Assembly: GCA_034620365.1 (NCBI GenBank)
Contig: JAQGEQ010000084.1
Coordinates: forward strand, 1,488,001 to 1,552,000
Length of the DNA: 64,000 nucleotides
Source: Pegea sp. RAD2-039
Lineage: Eukaryota; Chordata; Thaliacea; Salpida; Salpidae
Direction: 5' to 3'
The notes under the pieces were generated by a model. That model saw only the letters and a list, made by a program, of their open reading frames with translations, was not told where the DNA came from and did no database searches. This document shows positions 51,901-64,000 of the stretch, piece after piece. Both the position numbers and the translations under genes were made by a program. Position 1 is the stretch's first letter; the number at the start of each line of letters is the position of its first letter.

Positions 51901-54900
51901 GTATGTATATTTTTCATAAAAGAGTAGATAAGACTCACAAAGAGTGAAAATCTTTTAAAGAATTTTTATAGCTAAAAAATCAAAATTAAAGCTGTTTAGT
52001 TTGCGATGATTGATAAAGAAAGCTGAAATCGTTGAATACTATAGAAGAAATCCACTTCAGTTGTTGATAAATATTTCGACTATTCACTTCCAAATGAGAT
52101 CTTGCTTAGAACAAGCAACTTAATCACGTGAATTCTTAATTCATTCAAGTATTTCTGAATGATCAAGACTAGTAAAAACTGACAAAGAAGCAAAAGAATT
52201 CAAAGAGCAAAATAGCGACTTTGGTGTCTCGCTTTATTATTGCTGTGTTTAGTGGAATAACGTTTACTTTCTGCTTTTTGTGTAAATTTACAAAGTTTTG
52301 AGTTCAAGATGAAAACATCTTCCAGTCTTAACCTCAGTTATGTGATCAGTATTATCAGCAAATCGAGCTATTTATGCCGCCTTAAAGATTTTCTTCGCTT
52401 ATGGTGGTTACCTCATTATACAAGCTTCCCTTGTCAGTGTGCTTTCCTCTTCTTCACATGAGGCATCTTGAAGAATTTACGGTAAAATGGTTCAACATGC
52501 AAAGATCAAAGCATGTGATTGAGCAATTTAATAGCCTGTTACTAGACATCAATCTGAATCTATCCAATTTGAGAATAAAATGATTGCATTACGAATATCT
52601 CGATCTGAAGACACTTTTAAAGTGGCTGCATTTTTCCCAGACTCTTGAAAGCAGCACCTGATCATCATTTGTTTAAACTACTTTCAAACTTTTCGTAAGT
52701 TAAATTTAGTATTAAAAATATTAAAGCTGTTTTTGATTGAAGTGAATAAGCACTTTAAACTATTATCAACTAAAAGAAAAATATTTCTTATTTGGGACTT
52801 AAGAAGGCTTTAAAAGTTGTTTTTAGGAATTCTTTTTAATCTAACACTTAAGTCAACTTAAGTAGAACATATAGAAAGAACTTACCTAAAGTCATAATCT
52901 CAACAAGATAAAAGTTAGGCGTATGGAATTACAGTCTTTTGATTGTAACAGTCTTATACTACTTTTCCCCTTAAGTTATTGTTTAATGTGAAAGAATGGA
53001 ATGGAAAGCCACAAAATAAGGTTTTTTTAACCATCTATTTTGAATAACAATTAAAAAATTAACTGTCTAATTTCCGTGCGAACATTAAAAGTTTATTCAG
53101 TACTTTTTTATTTGCTTGCTTTTATGCTTCAATGAACTTCTCAGCTTGCATATTTAGTGTCATCAATTTAATTGCTCTTGAACAATCAATAAAGTCACCC
53201 GTTCATACGAAAATGAACATGTTCATTGTTTACAAAAAGATGTGTTCTAAAAATAAATGATTCTTATCCGAACCGAAAATTGCCTTTTATCTGATAGAAT
53301 TAAATTATAATGACAATTCTCAGGCATTGATGATGTACTGATGCCATGAGCTATCGGTTGTTAAGTTTTAAAATGAAGCTATTACTTGTACAATCTCATC
53401 AATTGCTTCATTCTACTTCTTCAGCAACTGAATACTTTTTTTTTATTAACTTTAAATTAATCATTAAAAAATATATATCATTATAAGGATTGCAGGTAAA
53501 ACAAAATAATAAACTTCTTTGTTTTGTCTTACTTAAATAGTAAATCTGTTTTTTATATAACAACTTAAGAAAATACAGAAAATCTAAAATTTGAAAGTTC
53601 ATGAAATAAACTGACTTCTAAATTTAGGAATAAAAACGAATAAAAATTGAATTATAATTCCTTGCTTTAAATCTATATATATATATATAATAATAGTATA
53701 TTCAAAGATATAAATTAAATAATAAGTTAGTTTTTTAACACTTTTTTAAAACTATATTTTCTCTAACTTTGTCAAATAAGACAGATGTTTTAGAAGTAAA
53801 TTTTGTAATCAATCTAAACCTAGAAACTACTTCAATTGATTCTATTGGTACTTATTAAGAATTTGTAAGGAAAGATGTAATTAGTATTGAAGACTTTAGA
53901 AAATGTAAGATCATCGTTTTCAAAGTATTTATTTTTTAAGCTACAAATACAGTCAATATTAATTATCTCAATTGATTTACTAATTAGCCTTAGATAATTT
54001 TAAACCATTGTCATCAAACAGAATAGATAAAGTAAAAACATTTTATTTCAAGTTTATTTTTCATTTCATGTAACATTTAAAGATTATTATAATTACTTAA
54101 ATATTATTGCTTCAAGATTTTTATTTAAATCTATGACTTATAAGCGATACAAACCCGAATGTCATTTTACGATACAAACCGTGAAGATATGCCTCATATG
54201 GTTCGGCCCTTTGATGGGTATCACATGACCTTTTGAACATTTAAGTTTGTCAATGAAATAAACAGATATTCAAGAGGTACTAGTAGTCATAGCAACATCC
54301 ACAATTTGTAATTAATACCCTGAGTTGGCAAAACGTACTTTGCCCTTTTCGAATCACTACGAGTGCTTGCTTTCTAAGTTTGTTGTTTTAGCCTGTCAGC
54401 ATGTGAATGAATAAATTGAGTTCGGTACTAATTAACCGTATAGTTAAAATTGGAGAAATACTTAAAGAAGAAGAAGACTTATTCCATCTTTTCAAAGTAT
54501 GCGTCTGGCTGAATTAATATAAAGGCAAATTGACAGAGTCGGAAGAATTGCTTATTTGCAAGATTCAATTGTTACTGTGGGAAGCTGTGTTTTTTAAGAT
54601 GATTTTTGTATAATCACCATAAATGTGACATATGTAATAAAGTACTTCCTTACTTATCAACGTAATAAGTAGCAAGCAGAAGGATTCTTTTTATAAATTT
54701 TCACTTAAACCCAAATGATTTATTGACAACTAATAAATATAAATACTCAAAAGTTGTATATCGTTCTTTGCCAGGATTTTATCTACTACTTCGATCATAA
54801 TAAAAATCAGGCAAAATTTTCGTTTTTTAGAAGTTGAACAAGCGAACATGTAGGTAGACAAAATGTCATGGGTGATTGATCAGTTGCGAGATCCTGCTAG

Positions 54901-55487
54901 GGACTATATGTAAAGTGTTTTCGATTCTGTCGTAGGAAAGGTTTGGAAATGAAGATTAAGTACTTTTTCGTGCAAGCAAAAAAGATGGTATTAAAATATC
55001 GAGAGAAATATGATTGATGTCTTGCTTTTATTCATATCTAGCTGTGTGAATCAGATAAGAAACAAATAAATTCAATGAGAAACTAGCAGCTAATATTTCT
55101 ATACACTTCTACCAACCACCTCATTATGATTACAAATGTTTATTTTGGTTTGAAAATGCGCCGGAGCCTAGAAGACACATTTTACTACTTCTTTTAACCA
55201 CTCTGAGTGAATTTACTAATAGTGCAAAAAAATTCCTAAGAAGGTTTGTCGATCTTTATAAAAAAATAGTCTAAAGTCTAAAGATTAAAAAAAAATTGTT
55301 TCAATTTTTGGTATCAAAAGTATCTTATAAGTTTTATTGCGCAGTAAGTTCTCATTTAGAAGAAGTCAGTGATGCTGGTAATCCTGAACTAATTCATTTA
55401 GTTTTATGATATACAATTTGCAAATAGATTTCAACAGATCAATAAACAGAAAAAGGTTTTTTGATTTATCTGCATGTATTTATTACA
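42938..55487. other. About 12.5 kb mostly non-coding region downstream of BMP
   Basis: Contains the BMP 3' UTR, then AT-rich DNA without a supported gene. Less AT-rich islands lie around 45750-46340, 48690-49070 and 50900-51500, and each has CG dinucleotides and mixed sequence. At 49010-49040 an ATG followed by six codons runs into a GTAAGA donor-like site (end of the second island), which could be a first coding or 5' exon, but no partner exon is identified. A dinucleotide (AT)n run lies near 53674-53690. An open frame at 49624-49977 is listed separately. Confidence 0.4.
49624..49977 (+). CDS. Unassigned open frame, possible terminal exon
   Basis: An open stretch from an in-frame TGA (just before 49626) to TAA at 49977, about 116 codons, long for DNA this AT-rich. 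It has no in-frame ATG, so if real it must be entered by splicing, for example after a CAG at about 49658 or an AAG at about 49684. The residues are varied and protein-like (SDKIVFVYNGLSLHLFIEST, then Glu-rich CEHVNEVFESSTESVYLEGA), with a hydrophobic end. I recognise no family and see no linked exon. Chance remains a strong alternative. Confidence 0.2.
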   Translation, partial: HKSLCEQLKSSDCFYFVLHKSQRSKHKQIQTISLSDKIVFVYNGLSLHLFIESTTSDIANRINKLLEGIAYCEHVNEVFESSTESVYLEGACKIFAIKSIYCLNVFLFAQLLESILK

Positions 55488-55542
55488 ATAAACGCCAAGG
55501 AGGGTGCTTGAAGAGAGCACCTCTCGCTAACACACATTTTCA
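55488..55542 (-). repeat. Solo copy of the SINE/LINE 3' tail (copy C)
   Basis: Plus-strand reading ATAAACGCCAAGGAGGGTGC then TTGAAGAGAGCACCTCTCGC. Closely matches copies B and D. On the minus strand it is followed by TTTATTGTAATAAATA, as at the LINE end. No tRNA-like head or LINE coding sequence is seen upstream in its sense direction (55543-55800). Confidence 0.75.
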
Positions 55543-56847
55543 CAAATAATATTATATATAATAATACCTATTTTATATAATTAAGTTTGAAATATAGAAA
55601 TAGGTGCAACACATGACATTTAAGTAGTTTCCAAAATATATAACAGTGAACTATTACATAGAATGTTAATAGTATCAAAAAGAGAAAAAGAAGAAATGGC
55701 AATGTTGACAATATCAAAACGGTTCAACTTCTGCTTGAACAGCACGAGTGAAAGTTCAAGTTAAGCTTAAAAAACAAACCTTAATCTTTAAAGTTTCTTC
55801 AAACTGCTTAACTGAAGACTAATAAAGTTATCTATGTTCATAAAAATGGTCAATAGTATTTGTATGTAGTTGTTCTATCTAGTTTAAAGTATTTTAAACT
55901 TGAGCTATGTCTGTTAGCATATTAATTACAACTCAAGGTACTAAAATATATTGCCTGCTAGCGGAAACTTAACCTTTCAACCATTATAGAGATGATGTTA
56001 AAAGCAAAGCTGCGACCATTATGGCCATAAATGTAAACGGGAATACATGATGTTTGGAGCTAAAAGTCAGAAAATTGAAATTGATTAGCTCGTAAACAAA
56101 AAAATGAATAACAAATTTAATATAAATAAATGATTTTAAGATGCCTGAAACGCTAAAAACTGATTTATTCTCCTGAAGCTAAGGAAGGAAGAAAATAGAA
56201 GTTTGAAGATTAACTGAAGGAAGAGACATACCATAAACGTAGCTACTTTTACTGGAATGAGGTGAGGTAAACACTTTCAACCACTAAGAAATAAACTCGT
56301 TTTTGTACAAGTTTTTTATTGGCCAAAGCTTGGTTTTATAGGCTAAACAATATCTAAATAATGAATATTATTTGATGTATGTAAAACTAGGAAAAGTTTA
56401 AATTAGAGCGCCTGATCCTGTAAGCTCAGAGTTATCAGGAATGAAACTTTATTGAGGTCACACAAAATGATTCAATAGAAATTGCTTTTTAATAAATTTT
56501 CCAAAATAAATCATTTTTCAGCAGAGATTTTTGAAATATTTAATTTTATAAATTGAACAAAAAAGTTAAATATATATAATTTTTAATAAATTAAAAAAAT
56601 TAAATGTTATTTTGTACAATCAATATATGGATGAAAGGTATGAATTTTTGTTTATGTTGAATTTTCAAAACTCTTTCGCTCTCTTAATTACTATCATTGA
56701 TAACACCATATTGTTTTTTGCTTACTATTGTATTGTTTATGTTTTTATTTAATAAACTAGATTCTTAATTAAAATTAAATACGATAATTATAAACATTGT
56801 CTCAGTTTCTTAAATTTAGATACTTTGGAAATTTGATAGATTAAATG
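55543..56847. other. Non-coding spacer
   Basis: About 1.3 kb between the solo tail and the first LINE fragment. No coding exon or repeat was recognised. Composition is AT-rich with mixed patches. Confidence 0.35.
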
Positions 56848-57134
56848 CGACTTAATTCTTAATTCTAAAATTATCCCCAATTTAGTTGACCTTCAATTCG
56901 ATAGTTTCTTTTCTATTAGTCCTTCCTTCAAGTTATATCAACTCAGAGGACACGCATTACATCTTGATAAGCCCATATCACCTGGTACGTTAATCAGAGC
57001 AAATTCTTTCTCATACCACACAATTAGTAATTGGAATCAGCTGCCATCAGACATTGTCATGTCAGAATCACTCGCGTTGTTCAAGCAGAAGTTGAACCGT
57101 TTTTTAATATTTTTAATTTTTAATATATTAAAGT
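56848..57134 (+). pseudogene. Non-LTR retrotransposon fragment, C-terminus of reverse-transcriptase ORF (copy 1)
   Basis: An open frame encodes the C-terminal tail typical of CR1/L2/jockey-like LINE proteins: FKLYQLRGHALHLDKP, a basic and Ser-rich linker, SYHTISNWNQLPSDIV, then SLALFKQKLNRFL and a stop at about 57134. The motif W-N-x-L-P followed by S-L-x-x-F-K-x-x-L is what identifies it. The copy is 5'-truncated at about 56848, where similarity to copy 2 also begins, and lacks the polymerase domain, so it is dead. Its 3' sequence diverges from copy 2 after the stop, and no shared tail is visible. Confidence 0.78.
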
Positions 57135-57950
57135 AATTGTATATTGTGCTGGTTCTACAGGTGTTTTAGATTGTATTTGAGTTCTAAAAAATATTTACTG
57201 ACAAATAATTTTATCAATAATATATTTTATTGTATGGAAAATTTAGTTGATGTAAAATAAAGCTAATAATTTAAGTTCTTTATTGCTGAGGATGTATAAA
57301 GATGTATAAAACTAAACAGAATCATTAAAATTAAAAAATAAAGTATTTCAGACGAATCAACTTTTTTGTAATTACTTCAAATAGTAATATTTATTAAAAT
57401 TAGAAATACCATGTTTACGACTAATGAAATAAAAGTATCATTAAAAAAATTAAAAAGAGCTGAAACTACAATTTGTAAAGTTTCGTTTAATTTATTTAGT
57501 TTTCTTTGACCCTGACCTTATTTCAAAACTTGCATCTATGAAATAATTTCTAGTTTTTAAAATGTAAAATTTTAAGTTCTGTTTTAATAATTTCTTATGC
57601 AGCGCGAATTTTTAACACCTAATGACAATAAAAGTCCTCATGAAAAGAAACATTTGAATTTTTAGGAATAGCAAAAATGTATACATTAATTTGGTACTAA
57701 CAAATTTGACTTGCATCTTTTAGCTTTATTTGAAAATTTGCGAACCTAGTTAATTCATAATATATTTTTAAGATTTTCTAAGAATTTGTTTTGAAATCAT
57801 TATAACAAAGTTACTAAGTCATCATATTTAGTCAAAAATGAATTATTTGAAGTTTAAATTCCTTAAAAATCAGCATAAATAAAATTAAAAGAGAAAATTG
57901 GTCAATAATTTTGAAAATAAACAGATTTCACTTATAAGTGTAATATAACG
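57135..57950. other. Spacer between the two LINE fragments
   Basis: About 800 bp of AT-rich DNA. It may include diverged 3' UTR of copy 1, but I cannot trace a tail. No gene seen. Confidence 0.35.
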
Positions 57951-58446
57951 ACTTAATTCTTATTTTTAAAATTATCCACAATTTAATTGATCTTCAGTTT
58001 GAGGATTTCTTTTCCATTAGTCCTTCCTTCAAGTTATATCAGCTCAGGCGACACACATTACATCTTAATAAGCCTATTTCACCTAGTACATTGGTCAGAG
58101 CGAATTTTTTCTCATACCGCACAATTAGTACATGGAACCAGCTGCCATCAGACATTATCATGTCGGAGTCGCTCGCGTTGTTCTAAAAGAAGTTGAACCG
58201 TTATATTGCCAACATTGTCATTTCTAAACTGTGATTTTTTCTCTTTTTTATATTATTAACATTCCATGTAATTGTTCGCTGTTATATGCTTTGAGGGCTA
58301 TCGAAATACTATTTGTTACATCTTTTGCTTTCTATATTTTTGACTAAATAGATGTTATTTGTGAGAATATTTGTTAGCGAGAGGTGCTCTCTTCAGGTAC
58401 CCTCCTTCGCATTTATTGTGATAAATAAATGAATAAATAAATAAAT
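57951..58446 (+). mobile_element. 5'-truncated non-LTR retrotransposon (LINE) with 3' tail (copy 2)
   Basis: 57951-58200 encodes the same C-terminal segment as copy 1 (FKLYQLRRHTLHLNKP, then SYRTISTWNQLPSDII), but a TAA replaces the CAG codon in SLALF-x-KKLN at about 58183, so it is defective. After about 160 bp of 3' UTR it ends in the shared tail (58361-58425: GTGAGAATATTTGTTAGCGA, then GAGGTGCTCTCTTCAGGTAC) and a run of TAAATAAATGAATAAATAAA. Both fragments start at nearly the same point in the ORF and lie about 1.1 kb apart in the same orientation. They could come from two insertions or one local duplication. Confidence 0.82.
58361..58446 (+). repeat. LINE 3' terminal tail shared with the SINE (copy D)
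   Basis: The reverse complement contains ATAAATGCGAAGGAGGGTAC then CTGAAGAGAGCACCTCTCGC, matching copies A, B and C. It is followed by an imperfect (ATAA)n-type microsatellite end, expected at the priming end of a LINE. Confidence 0.85.
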
Positions 58447-61201
58447 TTCATACAATAATAAAAGATTAACAGTTTTAAAATAATTTATATTTGTAGTCAA
58501 TAGTTATCTATCACGATATAAAAGTATTCACTTTTACTTATCGTAGGAGTCATGATCTCTTTTTTGTTGTATGCTCCCAATAATATTCAATCTCTTTTTA
58601 ATATTTTTCTTCTCTAAATTATGGATTACCATAAATTAATTACTTAACATAATCAACGATGTAAGAAAATAGATATATTCAACGATACACCAACTCAATA
58701 TTCTTTTTTAAATAAGGCCTATCTGAGATAGGTGAAATAATTTAAAATACTTGGCGGTATTTTGATAAACTTTTTTATCTGTTGTACATGTATCACTCTG
58801 TATATCTTTTATTGTAGTAGGTAGGGAAAAACGATCAATAAGAAAAAAGAAGGCATATAAAATAATCAAAGACTAATGTTAAACTATAAAGAAAAGTAAC
58901 TTTTAGTAGTTTATTTTCTAATGAAAATGAGTTAGATGTTTATAAAAATAATGACTGGATGAAAGGTTGAAATGTTTGACGGCATTTGAATAGTTGTTAA
59001 AAAGTTCAACTTTTACTTTATTAAATGCGGACATCTTATTATGCTAGATTGAAATAATAGTTTACTAAGTTTTCGGTTTTTAAAAAAACTGTTAATTTCT
59101 TTGTGAAACTAATGATAGTGAAACTACATTTTTGCCATCGGCTATTAATGATTGGTCGATCAAGTTTGATTAACGATAATTTTAAAATTTTGTATTGTAT
59201 AAAAATCATAAATTTTTTGTTACGTATGTTGACTTATTTAATCATTTAGTCTACTCAAAGCAGGAAAAAACTATAAACATTTAAAATAATGTTCGATCTT
59301 CGTATAAAGAAATTCTTAGTTTAATTAAACGATAAGAGGACTATCTAAACTTTTGGAGGTTAAGCATTTTTTGAATAATAGGTATTTTGAAATCAAGTTA
59401 TAAAATTTATAGTTGCCTTTTAGCTGATGCATAAATCTTTCAAAGTTCCATTTTTGTAGAAAATAATTTTTTGCCTTTGAATTAAAGGATAAACCTTAAG
59501 TATATGTATAGCTTTGATCTATTACATCAATTGAATATTCTTAAATGTAAATTAATATAAATTTTATTCTTAAAAATATGACTTCAATTATAGCTGAAAT
59601 ATTTATTTCATACTTACGAAAAGCAAAAATAAATTAAGGAATATTAAATTTTATCTTTAATACTAACTTAGTGACTAAAATTATTTCTTATAATCTAAAA
59701 ATATATATAGAATAATATTATGTATTTAACATTGCTTACTCAACAATAACGCCATAGCCGGTTTTTATTTATGCATCGTGCTTTATTAGTTAATTTTTTC
59801 CGTTGATAAATTATTTTAATGCAACAGTTTATAAGCATAAGCTTGAGTTAATGTTTAATAACTCAAGTTTTTCTTCTCCTTTTGGCATTGTTTCTTCCAT
59901 TCTTTTCAAGCTTTGATGTTTGTTTTAAAACTTTTTGTTCAGAATTTTAGATATTTTAAGATAATAATGTTTATATTTTTCAAATAAAGAAACTTTGATA
60001 AAATTTTTTAAATTGTATTTTATGAACAAAACTTTTATTCAAGTTCATGTTGTTAACAGCGTTATTACAAAATCAAGTTTGTATACTTGCTGAATAGTTT
60101 TTTGCGAGTGAAGTTTGGTTTACTATTGTTTTATAGTTATTACGCATGATTTGAAATAATAACAAATATCAGTCTTCAAAACAACTCAACAGTAAAGTTG
60201 AGTTTACTAAGTAAAAAGTTAAGGAAATTATATTTATATTATGTATCTTCTAAATCGTCTATAACAGTTACAGTAATTTTTGTATCTACCAACTCTTCAA
60301 ATTTAATTAATTTTATGAAATATATAACTTAGATTCAATTTAACTTTCTATTATTAGTAGAACAACTTGGTTTAATTTTATTTCATAATAATAAAGTTGT
60401 TACAAAAGTTTGTTTTAACTACTGTAATTTATAATTTTTGTAATGTAATATATAATTGTAATACATTAAATATAAATATAATATAAAGAAAGTATTTGTT
60501 GCATACAAAATATAATGTAAGTTAATGTTTATTTTTATGATTAAATAAATATTATGTAGTTCTTAGAATATTATTTTATTTCTTTTCTTTAAACATTTTT
60601 AAACTAAGTTCATTCTTTTGTGTGAAGCTATATAATTTAAAGAAAGGATAATTTTTATTACTAATTAGTTTAGATAATTTAATAAAATATATTTAATCAT
60701 ACTAAGAAATCACTTATATTATTTTTATTTTTTAGAAGTTATAAAATATCTTTTACTTAGGTGCTTTACCTTTTTAAAGTTTTGCTGAAATACAAACATA
60801 TCACTAAATTCAATTTGTTTAATTTTCTTATATTGTTTTTGTTAAAGATTTTATTTTTGATATTATTTTATTTAATTATCATACTTTGTACATAATTATA
60901 TAAACAATGTTTTGAACCATAACAGTTTCTTATAATATCTTCTACCTTGAATATATATGTTTATATTTAATAATTATTCACTTAAATATAAATTATTGTT
61001 TAGAATTTTTATTTCTTGTTTAATTTATATAAAAATCATCAAATATTTTATAAAAAAAATGTTTAGCTTAATTTCTGTGATTAAGGTTAAATATTATTAT
61101 TATATTTATTTTTTAGGTCATATAATGTATATATTTGAACAAATCGTTCAATTAGAAACACTATTGTGAATTAAAAGAGAATTTTTGGTGCCTTAAAGAA
61201 A
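58447..61201. other. Region upstream of the Ca2+-ATPase gene
   Basis: About 2.75 kb between the LINE end and the ATG at 61202. It is extremely AT-rich, particularly 60400-61150. It should include 5' UTR sequence and possibly upstream non-coding exons of the ATPase. A T-rich tract ending in TTTTTTAG near 61113-61114 is a plausible acceptor for the exon containing the ATG. No other gene seen. Confidence 0.4.
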
Positions 61202-64000
61202 ATGGCTACAAATGACAAAGAAAGAGTCGCTTTGCATCAGCAAAATGGAATGGGCTCATCAAATGCTGAATTTGGCTTATCTTTGTCAGAGTTGAAAAGT
61301 TTAATGGAGAATAAAGGAAAGGACTCCGTAACTGAAGTTGAAAGATTATATACAGATGTTGAAGAAGTTTGTAAACTTTTAAAAACATCTCCAACTAAAG
61401 GTTAAGACTGAAAACTATTCATAAATGTTTAAAGTTTTAAACTTTTCTAGCATATGCTTTAATATCAAATTGTATAAATTGATTATAAAAATATTTAGAT
61501 ATAGTATAAATTATGGAAGCATACTTAGTATTACTATCTTTGTCAAATCTGTAGACTATTTATTTTGAAACAAATTGTGCCAAATATAATGTTATCAGAT
61601 TTGTCATCAATCTTATTTGGTTTCATTTTCTTTTATTAATATAATTTTTTCTTTTATAATTTTTTTTATTTCTAAAAATAAATCAAATGTTTTGGACTCA
61701 GAATAATATTTGAAATGTTATTGCTAATTTCAGAAATTTAATGTTTAATGTTTAAAGGAATTGCTGGGAGTCCAGGAGAATTAGAGAGAAGAAAAAGTGT
61801 GTATGGAGCAAACACAATTCCACCAAAAAAACCAAAAACACTATTAACACTAATATGGGAGGCTTTGCAGGATGTAACTCTAATAATTTTAGAAATTGCT
61901 GCTGTGATTTCCTTAGGATTATCGTTTTACAAGCCAGGTGGTGACACTGGGGGTAGGTTTTTCATTTAATTTCTTATATTTCTATTTTTTTATCTTTTTG
62001 TATTGTAATTTCAGCTTCCATAGGTTCCTATTTTTTATAATTTTTATGATTTCATTTTAGGTTGTTATAAAAATTCTTAGCAAGGTCTGAAAATAAAGCT
62101 TTGTAAAAAAATATATTATTTTAAGTAAGCTTATTGATGTTTATTTGAAATCTTTTTTATAGTTGTCTTTTTTCTATAAAGATGCTTCAACTGTTGGTTT
62201 TTTAGTAGGTCTTGTATAGTTGAATTTTTAACTTGATTCATAAAACAATTATTTAAACTCTGAAATTTACAGTGAAAAGCTGTGTCAATCAATACTGTCA
62301 AATTTGAGCTTTTTATCAGTTGTAAATAGAATTCTTGGTTATGACAATTAAACCATGATATGGTTTGCTTGGGTAGAAATTTCCTGCTCAGTTTTGAGGT
62401 TATATTATTAAGATAATAATTTTATTCTGTTGTCACTAAATCATGCTAAATTTCTGATTATTCATAATAAAACTTCTAATACCTTTTTATATATTTATAT
62501 CCTAAATTGTTTGAAAATATTAAATGTCCAATTAATCATTAAAGCTATTTTTTACTCTAATTTGTAAAAAGTTTTTATTTATTTTGTTTTCAGAGAATAA
62601 TTTTATTTACCAATATTTTTATTTATTGAACCGTTAGCTTTATCTAAATAATGTACTTTGTTTTTTTGCATAATGATTAATAATTCAGAACCAATTGTTC
62701 TTGAAACAGTTATAGTTATTTATGAGGAAAGGAACTGTTAGCCAACAAAAATAATTTAAATCTGCTTAAGTTTTGATGAAGTCTTTAACAATAGTGATTC
62801 TTGTCTTTAGTACTCTCAGTTATTCTCTGTCTTGAATTTATTTGCTTGATAAATAGTCAATAGAAAATTTCAATTCAAACTGTTTTACAAACATATTTTT
62901 TAAAACAAAATTCATCTATTTAAGAAAATTTTTATCCAAATTAATAATTTGTATTCTTAAAAATGAAAATCTTTTATTAAAATTATATCTTGAAGATTGC
63001 TGTCAAACTACAAACTTATTTATATGAAAAGTAACGAATACTTTATTAGTTTTTCATTACCCACATATTTGTGAAATTTTAAAAGTTATTTGTTTATATG
63101 AATAATTTCTTTTAGCAGACATTTAGAATTTTTTTCGAATAATTCACCAGAAGTAGTTTGCGACAGACTTACATCAAGTATTCTCTAATATTTTAAGACA
63201 ATTTTTAATTCACTTACAAGAATTAAAAATTTGTTGATACAAATTGATTTGATTATGCTAGTTAGTACTAACGTCTGAACGTTTGTATTTGTTAAAGAAC
63301 AAACATAACTCTTCAATTTACTAAATTGTAATTTCAGTGAAATATTTCTAAGTCTTTGGTGTCAAATTTCCGTCTTAAATTCTTCTTCTATCTGTTTGTT
63401 TGCAAATTATTTGTTATCAGTTTTTTTGTCACTGACGTAATTTGTTCACAGCGAAAGACTGTTTACCTCACAGTTTGGAAGCAATTGGAGGTGGTGATGT
63501 AGAAGAAGGCGAAGCTGGTTGGATAGAGGGTGCTGCTATACTGATTTCAGTTGTAGTCGTTGTACTAGTGACAGCCATTAATGATTATACGAAAGAAAAG
63601 CAATTTCGAGGGCTTCAAAACCGAATTAAAAAAGAACAGAAATTTGCAACTATTCGGAACGGAAACACAATCGAAATTGCCGTGGCAGATATCGTAGTTG
63701 GAGATGTATTACAAGTGAAATATGGTTAGTTGTCAACTGTGTTATGAGTAATTGTTGTTATTGTTTTAGCCAAGTTTTTTTTTACTTATTTCATCTTATT
63801 TAATATGAAAAGACATCTTTGTTAAGAAGATAAATTTATGTCAGTGTATTAATCCATCACAGCAGATTACGTTCGCATGCTCTATTTTCCAGGTGATCTG
63901 CTACCTGCGGATGGAATCTTAATCCAAGGCAATGATCTGAAAGTAGATGAAAGTTCATTGACAGGCGAATCTGATCTCGTAAAGAAACGAAATGATAGAG
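61202..64000 (+). CDS. ATP2B: Plasma-membrane Ca2+-transporting ATPase (P2B type), 5' part
   Basis: Four coding exons: 61202-61400, 61758-61952, 63452-63724 and 63893 to the window end. All have matching phase-1 junctions. In order they encode an N-terminal segment ([13 protein letters not shown]...LKTSPTKG), then R-x-x-x-Y-G-x-N...[16 protein letters not shown], first membrane helix ([20 protein letters not shown]), [20 protein letters not shown] as second helix, [13 protein letters not shown], and the actuator domain with [20 protein letters not shown] and ESSLTGESD (TGES is the dephosphorylation loop). The wording KEKQFRGLQ and DLLPADG points to PMCA, not SERCA. The protein exports cytosolic Ca2+ across the plasma membrane under calmodulin control; the phosphorylation DKTGT site and calmodulin tail lie beyond the window. 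Start: ATG in AAAATGGC, directly before the conserved N-terminus. The gene is truncated here only by the window edge. Confidence 0.96.

Noticed and set aside
53660-53700. (AT)n run as a structural or origin-like element
   Set aside because: Simple dinucleotide repeat in very AT-rich DNA; nothing beyond composition supports a function.
1-64000. CRISPR arrays, bacterial operons, rRNA genes
   Set aside because: None seen. Genes have spliceosomal introns and animal families, and no regularly spaced direct repeats were noticed.

Overview
The window is nuclear DNA of an invertebrate animal (a bilaterian by gene content). It is very AT-rich, carries no prokaryotic gene organisation, and its coding sequence is broken into exons with GT...AG introns of 23 bp to about 2.6 kb. 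I cannot name the phylum from sequence alone. The strong AT bias and several introns under 30 bp would suit some flatworm-like or other lophotrochozoan lineages, but that is inference.

Layout. (1) 2-3301, +: the 3' part of a multi-exon gene I do not recognise. Eight exons join in one frame. (2) 4817-7965, +: a complete 15-exon gene for a protein with about seven membrane segments. It resembles the C-terminal polytopic module of GCC2/GCC3 (ephrin-receptor-like) Cys-rich proteins, has three introns of 23-26 bp, and carries one apparent single-base frameshift. (3) 10000-8435, -: an AKAP7-like 2H phosphoesterase, convergent with gene 2, with both HxT motifs and the C-terminal GYY block. (4) 10478-10660: a tRNA-headed SINE. 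(5) 11490-13697, +: a PLD6/Zucchini (mitoPLD) gene of five exons with a membrane anchor and an intact HKD motif. (6) 13698-38976: about 25 kb without a gene I can support. (7) 38977-42937, +: a BMP2/4/Dpp-type ligand in two coding exons, 439 aa, with clustered furin sites. (8) 42938-61201: about 18 kb, mostly non-coding, containing two 5'-truncated LINE fragments (56848-57134 and 57951-58446) and a solo retroposon tail (55488-55542). (9) 61202-64000, +: the first four coding exons of a plasma-membrane Ca2+-ATPase, cut off by the window end.

The genes are not an operon and have no obvious shared pathway. PLD6 belongs to piRNA biogenesis, the BMP to axial patterning, and PMCA to calcium export. 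The BMP gene is flanked on both sides by long non-coding stretches with locally GC-richer islands, which would fit a distal regulatory landscape.

The main unifying pattern outside genes is a tail of about 55 bp found four times. Once it ends a tRNA-headed SINE, once it ends a LINE copy carrying a reverse-transcriptase-ORF C-terminus, and twice it stands alone. This looks like a SINE/LINE pair sharing a 3' end. The second notable pattern is the set of very short introns, supported by exact reading-frame restoration.
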